DNA from: Streptomyces sp. HUAS YS2
GTDB taxonomy: Bacteria; Actinomycetota; Actinomycetes; Streptomycetales; Streptomycetaceae
Direction: 5' to 3'
Assembly: GCF_033343995.1 (NCBI RefSeq)
Contig: NZ_CP137573.1
Location: forward strand, 3,629,001-3,693,000
DNA length: 64,000 bases
The notes under the pieces were generated by a model. The model saw nothing but the letters and a program-made list of their open reading frames with translations. It ran no database searches and was not told the DNA's origin. How positions within the stretch are numbered: the first letter of the stretch is position 1; each line of letters starts with the position of its first letter. The translations under genes and the position numbers were made by a program. Shown one piece after another: positions 17,613-25,104 of this stretch.

Positions 17613-18101
17613 GTGAAACAACTACGGCTGAAGGTCCTCGCCGGACTCTTCCTCGGCGCCGGGATCCTCTCCTGGGGCGCGGCCCGGCTCTGGGACGCCT
17701 TCGGCACGCTGCCGAGCGTCCCGCTCGCCGCGCCCATCGTGCTCGCCGCGATCGCCGTCGTCCTCACCGCCACGGCCCTGTCGATCCGCGTCCGCCTCAA
17801 GGCGCAGCGCGAACGACGGCCCGGCGCGAAGGGCGTCGAACCCCTGATGGCCGCCCGCGCGGTCGTCTTCGGCCAGGCCAGCGCCCTGGTGGCCGCCGTC
17901 GTCTCGGGGATGTACGGCGGCACCGGCGTCTTCCTGCTCGGCTCCCTCGACGTCCCCGCCCGCCGCGACCAGGCCATCTACGCCGGCTTCTCGGTCGCGG
18001 CAGGCATCGCCGTCATCGCCGCCGCCCTCTTCCTGGAACGCGTCTGCAAGCTCCCCGAGGACGAGGACAACAACGGAGCGGGCACGGCCCACGTGTCGTA
18101 A
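17613..18101 (+). CDS. DUF3180 membrane protein
   Basis: A 162-residue protein from a GTG start with four hydrophobic segments (about residues 7-30, 38-57, 88-108 and 122-142) separated by a basic loop (LKAQRERRPGAKG). It starts 48 bases after folK and, from memory, follows folK in Streptomyces generally, so it is likely cotranscribed. The function is unknown. It is convergent with the intein-like ORF, with only 8 bases between the stops. Confidence 0.85.
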   Translation: MKQLRLKVLAGLFLGAGILSWGAARLWDAFGTLPSVPLAAPIVLAAIAVVLTATALSIRVRLKAQRERRPGAKGVEPLMAARAVVFGQASALVAAVVSGMYGGTGVFLLGSLDVPARRDQAIYAGFSVAAGIAVIAAALFLERVCKLPEDEDNNGAGTAHVS

Positions 18102-18109
18102 CGCGAGCA

Positions 18110-19102
18110 CTACCAGGACTCGCGCACGAGGTGCCCGTTGACCATGAAGGTCGGGTGCGGCTCGAGCCTGTAGCTGTAGAACGTGAAGGGCTTGGCCCCG
18201 AGGGCGGGGCGGGGGCGGACCTCGCGGACCTGGACCCAGGAGGATTCCGGAGGGTCGAGGGGGTGGTGCTCGGGCACGAAGGTGCCACGGCTCTGCCAGC
18301 GATTCGACACACAGAGCTGCGAAGCCAGCCCCCGCTTCGCTGGGGTGAACCTCGCACCGATGATGCTCGCGACCTCGATCAGGAACGGCACGTTGGCACT
18401 CGTGATCAAGCGCCCCCAGCCACCCCCTTTCTCGCAGCCGTCACCGTCGATGTACCCGTCGAGGAAGCCCTGGAAGGTGTCTATGTCGCGCAGGACGACA
18501 CGCGGGAAGCGCTGCCGCATGTGGTGGGCGTCGCCGCCCACGTAGTGCCGCAGGGCGTCGGAGAGGTACGAGGACACCACCCGCACTCGGAAGCCCGGCA
18601 GGTCCCGCTTCAGATAGCCGGACGGTCGGGTCACGGGCTCCAGCCTGGCAGGCAACCCCGTGCAGGCGGTCAGGGCCGCCGCATACCGCGACGCGAACCA
18701 CTCCTCGTTGACGACGAGGGACACGTAGTTCTTGCCGGTCGTGCCGTCGGCACAGGTCGCGCCGACGAAGTAGCCGAACTCGTACCCCGGCCAAATCGTC
18801 AACCGCTCACGGCACAGTTTCCGCGCATGCGTCCACGCCACTGTGGCGCCCTCGGCGTCCGCGGCGTGCGTCCAGCCGTCCGGCGTGAGGAGCAGCAGAT
18901 CCGGGCTGGCTATGAAGGCCATATGGTCGGTGACCACCTCCACGGCCTGGCGCCCCTTCACCGCCGTCACGTCGACGACGGTCGTCTGCACCGTCCGGTC
19001 GCCGTCCAGCGTCCACATCGCTTGGCCTGGGACGACCGTCTTCGCCTGGGCGCACCCCTCGACCAGGTTCACCAGCTGCTTGCTGGAAAGCCCGTACCCC
19101 AT
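18110..19102 (-). CDS. Free-standing intein-like (Hint) protein with LAGLIDADG homing endonuclease motifs
   Basis: A 330-residue protein. Two LAGLIDADG-type helices are visible: GYFVGATCADG (about residues 100-110) and FLDGYIDGDG (about 203-212), each ending in the acidic residue that binds metal in these endonucleases. Around them is a Hint-like frame. Residues 39-90 resemble intein blocks A/B (SPDLLLLTPDGWTHAA), and the last 25 residues resemble blocks F/G (FYSYRLEPHPTFMVNGHLV). The usual terminal His-Asn is replaced by Arg-Glu before Ser-Trp and the stop, and only 16 residues precede the first Cys (C17), so there is no extein and splicing is unlikely. It lies downstream of folE in the same direction. 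The DNA target is unknown. Confidence 0.8.
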   Translation of the reverse strand: MGYGLSSKQLVNLVEGCAQAKTVVPGQAMWTLDGDRTVQTTVVDVTAVKGRQAVEVVTDHMAFIASPDLLLLTPDGWTHAADAEGATVAWTHARKLCRERLTIWPGYEFGYFVGATCADGTTGKNYVSLVVNEEWFASRYAAALTACTGLPARLEPVTRPSGYLKRDLPGFRVRVVSSYLSDALRHYVGGDAHHMRQRFPRVVLRDIDTFQGFLDGYIDGDGCEKGGGWGRLITSANVPFLIEVASIIGARFTPAKRGLASQLCVSNRWQSRGTFVPEHHPLDPPESSWVQVREVRPRPALGAKPFTFYSYRLEPHPTFMVNGHLVRESW

Positions 19103-19152
19103 ACCGATCCCCTCGATCAGTGATCAATTCCACTGATCGGGACGGTATGGGG
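19097..19152 (-). promoter_or_regulatory. Long inverted repeat covering the start codon and Shine-Dalgarno of the intein-like ORF
   Basis: The outer arms CCCCATACCG (19097-19106) and CGGTATGGGG (19143-19152) are exact complements. The inner arms GATCAGTG (19115-19122) and CACTGATC (19131-19138) are also exact, with an 8-base loop at 19123-19130 and an unequal internal segment. On the minus-strand transcript the fold would pair the AUG (19102-19100) and the adjacent GAGGGG ribosome site. It sits 29 bases downstream of folE's stop, so it could also act as a folE terminator or as a DNA operator for the endonuclease. Confidence 0.6.
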
Positions 19153-19180
19153 CATCACGAACAAACGGCCGCCTTCTGAG

Positions 19181-19786
19181 TCACCTGGCCAATATCAGAG
19201 ACATGGCCTCGGCGCGCGTAGTAGCGTCACGCAGTTGGCCACGTACCGCCGAGGTCGTCGTCTTCGCACCCGGCTTGCGGATGCCTCGCAGCGACATGCA
19301 CATGTGCTCGGCCTCGATCACGACAATCGCGCCGCGCGCGTCAAGGATCTTCATCAGCGAATCGGCGACCTGCGTCGTCAGTCGCTCCTGCACCTGCGGC
19401 CGGCGCGCGAAGACATCGACGAGCCGGGCCAGCTTGGACAGGCCCGTGATCTTGCCACTCTCCGCCGGGATGTAGCCAACGTGGGCCACGCCGTGGAACG
19501 GCAAGAGATGATGTTCGCAGAAGCTAACGAGTTCAATGTCCTTCACGAGGACCATCTCGTCGTGACCCAGGTCAAAAGTCGTGGTCAGAACATCCTCAGG
19601 CTCCTGCCGCATACCTGAAAGGAGTTCGTGATATGCACGTGCAACGCGCGCCGGCGTCTCCCTCAGGCCCTCGCGGTCGGGGTCCTCGCCGACGGCGATG
19701 AGGAGCTCTCGTACGGCGTTCTCGGCGCGCTTCTCGTCGAACTCGCCGATCGTGCCCTCGCCGTCCAGCGTCACCGGGTCGGTCAT
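19181..19786 (-). CDS. folE: GTP cyclohydrolase I
   Basis: A 201-residue enzyme making dihydroneopterin triphosphate from GTP, the first step of folate synthesis. The zinc ligands are readable as C90 and H93 in SFCEHHLLPFHG and a cysteine in EHMCMSLRG; FARRPQVQERLTTQVAD and the C-terminal RGIRKPGAKTTTSAVRG complete the signature. The ATG at 19786 gives the normal length. A very large frame running on into ftsH is only a shadow. It is separated from ftsH by a perfect 17-base-pair hairpin, so it probably has its own promoter just upstream, and it is followed in the same direction by the intein-like ORF. Confidence 0.97.
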   Translation of the reverse strand: MTDPVTLDGEGTIGEFDEKRAENAVRELLIAVGEDPDREGLRETPARVARAYHELLSGMRQEPEDVLTTTFDLGHDEMVLVKDIELVSFCEHHLLPFHGVAHVGYIPAESGKITGLSKLARLVDVFARRPQVQERLTTQVADSLMKILDARGAIVVIEAEHMCMSLRGIRKPGAKTTTSAVRGQLRDATTRAEAMSLILAR

Positions 19787-19824
19787 CTGTGCCTCGTTCC
19801 GTCTGTCTGACTTTGCGCGATAAG

Positions 19825-19864
19825 AGCCGCGCCCCCACAGGCTAGAACCTGTGGGGGCGCGGCT
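19825..19864 (-). terminator. Hairpin terminator between ftsH and folE
   Basis: A perfect inverted repeat with 17-base arms (19825-19841 and 19848-19864, each containing GCCGCGCCCCCACAGG or its complement) and a 6-base loop. It follows the ftsH stop by 20 bases on the minus strand. There is no T run, as is common for streptomycete terminators. It should limit read-through from ftsH into folE. Confidence 0.75.
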
Positions 19865-19884
19865 TCCATTCCGGGTTGATCCGG

Positions 19885-21912
19885 TCAGGCCTCCGGGGTG
19901 TCCTCCGGAGCGACCTCGATCGCCTTCGTGGTGTCCACGGTCGCCGCCGACGCGGGGGACGCGCCGTTGGTCAGGGCCAGCTCCTTGGGGGAGAGGACCG
20001 GCGGGCGGGTGGACGGGGTGCGGCGGGCCGAGCCGGTCCACGCCGGGCGGGCCGGGCGCTTCACGATCGGGGCGAAGATCTCGGCGATCTCCTCCTTGCC
20101 GAGGGTCTCCTTCTCGAGGAGCTGGAGGACCAGGTTGTCGAGGACGTCGCGGTTCTCGACCAGGATCTCCCAGGCCTCGTTGTGCGCCGTCTCGATGAGC
20201 TTCTTGACCTCTTCGTCGACGAGCGCGGCGACCTCTTCCGAGTAGTCGCGCTGGTGCGCCATCTCCCGGCCGAGGAACGGCTCGGTGTTGTCGCCGCCGA
20301 ACTTGATCGCGCCGAGGCGCTCGGTCATGCCGTACTGGGTGACCATCGCGCGGGCCGTGGCGGTGGCCTTCTCGATGTCGTTGGCGGCGCCCGTGGTCGG
20401 GTCGTGGAAGACCAGTTCCTCGGCCGCGCGCCCGCCCAGCATGTACGCCAGCTGGTCGAGCATCTCGTTGCGGGTGGTGGAGTACTTGTCCTCTTCCGGG
20501 AGGACCATGGTGTAGCCCAGGGCCCGGCCGCGGGACAGGATGGTGATCTTGTGGACCGGGTCGGAGTTCGGCGAGGCCGCCGCGACCAGGGCGTGACCGC
20601 CCTCGTGGTACGCGGTGATCTTCTTCTCCTTGTCCGACATGATCCGGGTCCGCTTCTGCGGGCCCGCGACCACGCGGTCGATCGCCTCGTCCAGGGACGT
20701 GTTGTCGATCAGCTTCTTGTCGCTGCGCGCCGTGAGGAGCGCCGCTTCGTTCAGCACGTTCGACAGGTCGGCGCCGGTGAAGCCCGGGGTGCGGCGTGCG
20801 ACCGCGCCCAGGTCGACGTCCGGGGCGACCGGCTTGCCCTTCTGGTGGACCTTGAGGATCTCCAGGCGGCCCTGCATGTCCGGGCGGTCGACGGCGATCT
20901 GCCGGTCGAAGCGGCCGGGGCGCAGGAGCGCCGGGTCGAGGATGTCGGGCCGGTTGGTGGCGGCGATCAGGATGACGCCGCCCTTCACGTCGAAGCCGTC
21001 CATCTCGACGAGGAGCTGGTTCAGGGTCTGCTCGCGCTCGTCGTGGCCGCCGCCGAGGCCCGCGCCGCGGTGTCGGCCGACGGCGTCGATCTCGTCGACG
21101 AAGACGATGGCGGGGGCGTTGGCCTTGGCCTGCTCGAAGAGGTCGCGGACGCGGGACGCGCCCACGCCGACGAACATCTCGACGAAGTCGGAGCCGGAGA
21201 TCGAGTAGAACGGCACGCCGGCCTCGCCCGCGACGGCGCGCGCGAGGAGGGTCTTGCCGGTTCCGGGCGGGCCGTAGAGCAGCACGCCCTTGGGGATCTT
21301 GGCGCCGACGGCCTGGAACTTCGCCGGTTCCTGGAGGAATTCCTTGATCTCGTGGAGTTCCTCGACGGCCTCGTCGGAGCCCGCGACGTCGGCGAAGGTC
21401 GTCTTGGGGGTGTCCTTGGTGATGAGCTTGGCCTTGGACTTCCCGAAGTTCATGACCCGGGAGCCGCCGCCCTGCATCTGGTTCATCAGGAACAGGAAGA
21501 CGACCACGATGAGGACGAAGGGCAGCAGGGAGAGCAGTACCGAGACGAACGGGGACTGCTTCGAGGGCGAGACGGTGTAACCGTTCTCGATCTCGCCGGC
21601 CGCGTACTTCTTCTGGAGTGTGGTGGCGAGGTCGGCGCCCTGGGTGCCGATGTAGCTGGCCTGGAGCTTGTCGCCGCCGCCGTACTTCTTCTGGTCGGCG
21701 CCGTCCTTCAGCTCGACCTTGATGATCTGTTCGTCGCCGGTGGTCAGCTTGACCTGGTCGACCTGGTTGTCGTCGATCGCCTGGACGACCTTGGCGGTGT
21801 CCACCGTCTTGTAGCCGCCGGACGAGCCGACGACCTGCATCAACACGACCACGGCGAGGACGGCCAGCACGATCCACATGACCGGCCCACGGAAGTATCG
21901 CTTCACGTCCAT
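19885..21912 (-). CDS. ftsH: ATP-dependent zinc metalloprotease FtsH
   Basis: A 675-residue membrane protease that extracts and degrades membrane and regulatory proteins. Transmembrane helices are at about 11-29 and 121-143 with a small extracytoplasmic domain between. The AAA domain has Walker A GPPGTGKT (214-221), Walker B VFVDEIDA, and the second region of homology with RPGRFDRQI. The zinc site is HEGGH at 436-440; the third position is Gly rather than the usual Ala, which I believe is normal for actinobacteria. The C-terminal tail (after about 600) is Pro/Ala-rich and variable. It lies downstream of hpt with a 172-base gap. Confidence 0.97.
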   Translation of the reverse strand: MDVKRYFRGPVMWIVLAVLAVVVLMQVVGSSGGYKTVDTAKVVQAIDDNQVDQVKLTTGDEQIIKVELKDGADQKKYGGGDKLQASYIGTQGADLATTLQKKYAAGEIENGYTVSPSKQSPFVSVLLSLLPFVLIVVVFLFLMNQMQGGGSRVMNFGKSKAKLITKDTPKTTFADVAGSDEAVEELHEIKEFLQEPAKFQAVGAKIPKGVLLYGPPGTGKTLLARAVAGEAGVPFYSISGSDFVEMFVGVGASRVRDLFEQAKANAPAIVFVDEIDAVGRHRGAGLGGGHDEREQTLNQLLVEMDGFDVKGGVILIAATNRPDILDPALLRPGRFDRQIAVDRPDMQGRLEILKVHQKGKPVAPDVDLGAVARRTPGFTGADLSNVLNEAALLTARSDKKLIDNTSLDEAIDRVVAGPQKRTRIMSDKEKKITAYHEGGHALVAAASPNSDPVHKITILSRGRALGYTMVLPEEDKYSTTRNEMLDQLAYMLGGRAAEELVFHDPTTGAANDIEKATATARAMVTQYGMTERLGAIKFGGDNTEPFLGREMAHQRDYSEEVAALVDEEVKKLIETAHNEAWEILVENRDVLDNLVLQLLEKETLGKEEIAEIFAPIVKRPARPAWTGSARRTPSTRPPVLSPKELALTNGASPASAATVDTTKAIEVAPEDTPEA

Positions 21913-22084
21913 CCATACGGAGCGAGAACGCCCCGTCCCTCCTGCCCGTAGGTAAATGCTGCTATGAGAAAAAGCTGTTCTTCGGACGGTACCTCAGCAT
22001 TGTCGCCCGCGACCGCCTTCCCATGCTTCAACGGTGGGAGGGCGGTGCGGGTTCCCGTGCGGCGTCCGGTGTGTGCAGAAGTGC

Positions 22085-22648
22085 TCAGCCGCCGTAGACG
22101 TGCGGTGCGAGCGTGCCCACGAAGGGGAGATTGCGGTACTTCTCGGCGTAGTCGAGGCCGTATCCCACGACGAATTCGTTGGGGATGTCGAATCCGATCC
22201 ACTTGACGTCGATCGCGACCTTCGCGGCGTCGGGCTTGCGCAGCAGGGTGCAGACCTCGAGGGAGGCCGGCTCGCGCGAGCCGAGGTTCGACAGCAGCCA
22301 GGACAGCGTCAGGCCGGAGTCGATGATGTCCTCGACGATCAGGACGTGCTTGCCCTTGATGTCGGTGTCGAGGTCCTTGAGGATCCGCACCACGCCGGAG
22401 GACTGGGTGCCGGCGCCGTACGACGAGACGGCCATCCAGTCCATGGTGACGGGGGTGGACAGCGCACGCGCGAGGTCCGCCATCACCATCACCGCGCCCT
22501 TGAGGACGCCGACGATGAGCAGGTCCTTGCCCGCGTACTCCGCGTCGATCTTCGCGGCCAGCTCGGCCAGCTTCGCGTCGATCTCTTCCTTGGTGATGAG
22601 CACCGACTGGAGGTCGGTGCCCATGTCCTTCTCGTTCACCCGGGTCAC
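22085..22648 (-). CDS. hpt: Hypoxanthine phosphoribosyltransferase
   Basis: A 187-residue purine-salvage enzyme converting hypoxanthine/guanine and PRPP to IMP/GMP. Motifs are VGVLKGAVMVMADLAR, the flexible-loop SSYG, the PRPP site VLIVEDIIDSGLTL and the base-binding VKWIGFDIPNEFVVGYGLDYAEKYR. The GTG at 22648 is used; GTG 22639 or ATG 22624 are shorter options, the last with a GAGAAGG just before it. It starts 17 bases after tilS, so the two form an operon, as in many Gram-positives where tilS-hpt-ftsH are grouped. Confidence 0.95.
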   Translation of the reverse strand: MTRVNEKDMGTDLQSVLITKEEIDAKLAELAAKIDAEYAGKDLLIVGVLKGAVMVMADLARALSTPVTMDWMAVSSYGAGTQSSGVVRILKDLDTDIKGKHVLIVEDIIDSGLTLSWLLSNLGSREPASLEVCTLLRKPDAAKVAIDVKWIGFDIPNEFVVGYGLDYAEKYRNLPFVGTLAPHVYGG

Positions 22649-22665
22649 TTTCGTTGCAGCTTGCG

Positions 22666-23703
22666 TCAGCCTTGCCGGATGACCAGTCTGCCACCCTGAC
22701 GTCGTGCTTCGACGCGGCCGGGCAGATTGATGGCCCCTTGGCCCCGCCATCCGGTGATCAGCCGGTCGACTTCCTCGATGTGGCGGGCGAAGAGGGAGCC
22801 GGCGGGGGCGCCTTCGGCGATCACGGCGCGGCGCAGTACGCGGCGGCGTACGGCGGGCGGGAGGCCGTGGAGTTTGGCGCACTCGAGGCGGCCGGCCTCG
22901 TCGCGTACGAGGGCTTCGGCGTCGGCGGCCCAGGAGTCGAGGGCGTCGGCGTCGTCGCGGGAGAGCTGGGCCGTCCGGGCGAGCGCTTCGACGACCCCTT
23001 TGCCGAGCGCCTTCTCCAGGGCGGGCAGGCCTTCGTGGCGGAGCCGGGAGCGGGTGTAGGCGGGGTCGCTGTTGTGCGGGTCGTCCCAGACGGCGAGTTC
23101 CTGGGCGACGCAGGCCTTGCGGACGGTCTGCCGGTCGAGCTGGAGGAAGGGCCGTCGGTAGCGGCGGGCGGCGCCGGAGACGGCGGCCATGCCGGAGAGC
23201 GAGCGGATGCCGGAGCCGCGGGCGAGGCCGAGGAGGACGGTCTCGGCCTGGTCGTCGCGGGTGTGGCCGAGCAGGATCGCGGCGGCGCCGTGGCGGTCGG
23301 CGGCGTCGTCGAGGGCTGCGTAGCGGGCGTCGCGGGCGGCGGCTTCGGGTCCTCCTTCGCGGCCTACGGTGACGGCGACGGACTCGACGGGGTCGAGGCG
23401 CATGGCGGTGAGGCGGGTGACGACTTCGGCGGCGCGGACGTCGGAGCCGCCCTGGAGGCCGTGGTCGACGGTGATGCCGCCGGCGCGGACGGCGAGTTTG
23501 CGGGACTCGAAGGCGAGCGCGGAGGCGAGCGCCATGGAGTCGGCGCCGCCGGAGCAGGCGACGAGCACCAGCGGGGTGGTCGGTTCCGGGGAGGGAACCG
23601 CGTCGGTGGGGGCGGCGGTGCCGGCCCGGTGTTCGGTGAGGACGTCGTGGAGTACGCGGCGGACCGCCAGGCGTATCGCCGCGACCGCAGGATGGGGACC
23701 CAT
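22666..23703 (-). CDS. tilS: tRNA(Ile)-lysidine synthase
   Basis: A 345-residue enzyme that modifies C34 of the CAU-anticodon tRNA-Ile to lysidine so that it reads AUA. The PP-loop ATP site is SGGADS at residues 51-56, followed by ITVDHGLQ, LLGHTRDDQAETVLLGLARGSG, the RPFLQLDRQTVR region and WDDPHNSDPAYTRSRLRHEGLPAL. The ATG at 23703 is chosen because upstream residues of the frame are low-complexity. It is the first gene of the tilS-hpt pair. A 198-base gap separates it from the zinc protease gene. Confidence 0.95.
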   Translation of the reverse strand: MGPHPAVAAIRLAVRRVLHDVLTEHRAGTAAPTDAVPSPEPTTPLVLVACSGGADSMALASALAFESRKLAVRAGGITVDHGLQGGSDVRAAEVVTRLTAMRLDPVESVAVTVGREGGPEAAARDARYAALDDAADRHGAAAILLGHTRDDQAETVLLGLARGSGIRSLSGMAAVSGAARRYRRPFLQLDRQTVRKACVAQELAVWDDPHNSDPAYTRSRLRHEGLPALEKALGKGVVEALARTAQLSRDDADALDSWAADAEALVRDEAGRLECAKLHGLPPAVRRRVLRRAVIAEGAPAGSLFARHIEEVDRLITGWRGQGAINLPGRVEARRQGGRLVIRQG

Positions 23704-23901
23704 GTCCGGTGCCCTTCGTGGAGAGGAGAGGGGGTGCCTCGGTCGGTGACTTAACGGTCGGAACAAGGGGTTCGGTCACTGAGAGTGCGACGATGGTGAC
23801 AGAACTTGGCCGTTACCCGAGCATTGCACGCCTACCCCTCGCCTACGGTCCCTCGGATGGGTGATTGGTGGGGCTTTCTTCTGTCGTCGGCCTCACCCGG
23901 C

Positions 23902-25032
23902 TCAGGAGTCTGCCTTACGGTGCACCCTCGCGATCCAGTCGGCGGGTTCGGCGATCTCCGTCTTGGTCGGGAGGGTGTTCGGCGAGGTCCAGATGCGGTT
24001 GAAGCCGTCCATGCCGACCTGGTCGACGACGGCGCGGACGAAGCGTTCGCCGTCGCGGTACTGGCGGAGCTTGGCGTCGAGGCCGAGGAACCGGCGCAGG
24101 GCGAGGTCGAGGCGGGACGCGCCGCGGGCGCGGCGCTGCTGGAACTTCTCGCGGATCTCCTGGACGGAGGGGACGACCTGCGGTCCGACGCCGTCCATGA
24201 CGTAGTCGGCGTGGCCTTCGAGCAGGGACATGACGGCGGTGAGGCGGCCGAGGATCTCGCGCTGCTCGGGGGTCTGGACGAGTTCGACGAGGGACGGTGA
24301 GGGTTCCCCCTCCTCGCCCTCGGGGCGGCCGCCGCTGAAGGCCTGGACGGCCTCGCGGAGGCGTTCGAGGACGGTGGCGGGGTCGATGTCGGTGGCGGCG
24401 AGGAATGACTGGATCTCGCCCTGGAGGTGGTCGCGCAGCCAGGGGACGGCGGTGAACTGGGTGCGGTGGGTCTCCTCGTGGAGGCAGACCCAGAGCCGGA
24501 AGTCGTGGGGGGCGACGGCGAGTTCGCGTTCGACGTGGACGATGTTGGGGGCGACGAGCAGGAGCCGGCCGCCGCCGTTCTCGGCGGCGGGGAGTTCGCG
24601 GGTGGCGGGGGCGAAGGTCTCGTACTGGCCGAGGACGCGGGAGGCGAGGAAGGACAGGAGCATGCCGAGTTCGACGCCGGTGACCTTGCCGCCGACGGTG
24701 CCGAGGACGGCGCCGCCGGGGGTGGCGGTGCGGCGTTCCTGCATCTTGCCGAGGAGCGGGGAGAGCAGTTCGCGGAAGCCGGCGACGTTGGCGCGGATCC
24801 AGCCGGCGCGGTCGACGACGAGGACGGGTGTGTCGGGTGGTTCGTGGCCCTCGGGGATCATCCGGGTGAAGGCGCGCACGTGTTCCTCGGACGCCTTGGC
24901 GTGGCGGCGGAGCTCCGCGACGACCTCGCGGGCCTCGTCGCGGCTCACTTCGGGGCCCGGGCGCACCAGGCGGGTCGCGGTCGCGACCGCGAGATTCCAG
25001 TCGACCATCTCGGCACCACCGATGCTCGTCAT
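23902..25032 (-). CDS. Zinc-dependent metalloprotease (DUF2342 family)
   Basis: A 376-residue actinobacterial protein. The zinc-binding site is HEETH at residues 185-189 (CLHEETHRTQF), and the downstream LLEGHADYVMDGVG probably supplies a further ligand. Family marks are DWNLAVATATRLVRPGP near the start and the C-terminal QYRDGERFVRAVVDQVGMDGFNRIW. There is no signal peptide, so it is probably cytoplasmic. It lies between tilS and dacB on the same strand, 72 bases after dacB's stop. The natural substrate is unknown. Confidence 0.88.
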   Translation of the reverse strand: MTSIGGAEMVDWNLAVATATRLVRPGPEVSRDEAREVVAELRRHAKASEEHVRAFTRMIPEGHEPPDTPVLVVDRAGWIRANVAGFRELLSPLLGKMQERRTATPGGAVLGTVGGKVTGVELGMLLSFLASRVLGQYETFAPATRELPAAENGGGRLLLVAPNIVHVERELAVAPHDFRLWVCLHEETHRTQFTAVPWLRDHLQGEIQSFLAATDIDPATVLERLREAVQAFSGGRPEGEEGEPSPSLVELVQTPEQREILGRLTAVMSLLEGHADYVMDGVGPQVVPSVQEIREKFQQRRARGASRLDLALRRFLGLDAKLRQYRDGERFVRAVVDQVGMDGFNRIWTSPNTLPTKTEIAEPADWIARVHRKADS

Positions 25033-25104
25033 GCGTCAACCGTACGTTCTCGGGACGCGATCGGTGAGGGTTCGGGCCGGTCAGCCGTTGGGGTCGGGGG
25101 TCGG

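Noticed and set aside
18110..19102. A functional intein interrupting a host gene
   Set aside because: No coding sequence for an extein precedes the first Cys (16 residues only) and the terminal Asn is absent, so the ORF is treated as free-standing.
19181..21916. A 911-codon frame that seems to fuse an ftsH-overlapping region to folE
   Set aside because: The upstream 700 codons are an out-of-frame shadow of ftsH with Arg/Gly/Pro-rich composition; folE starts at the ATG at 19786 with normal length, and a hairpin separates the two genes.
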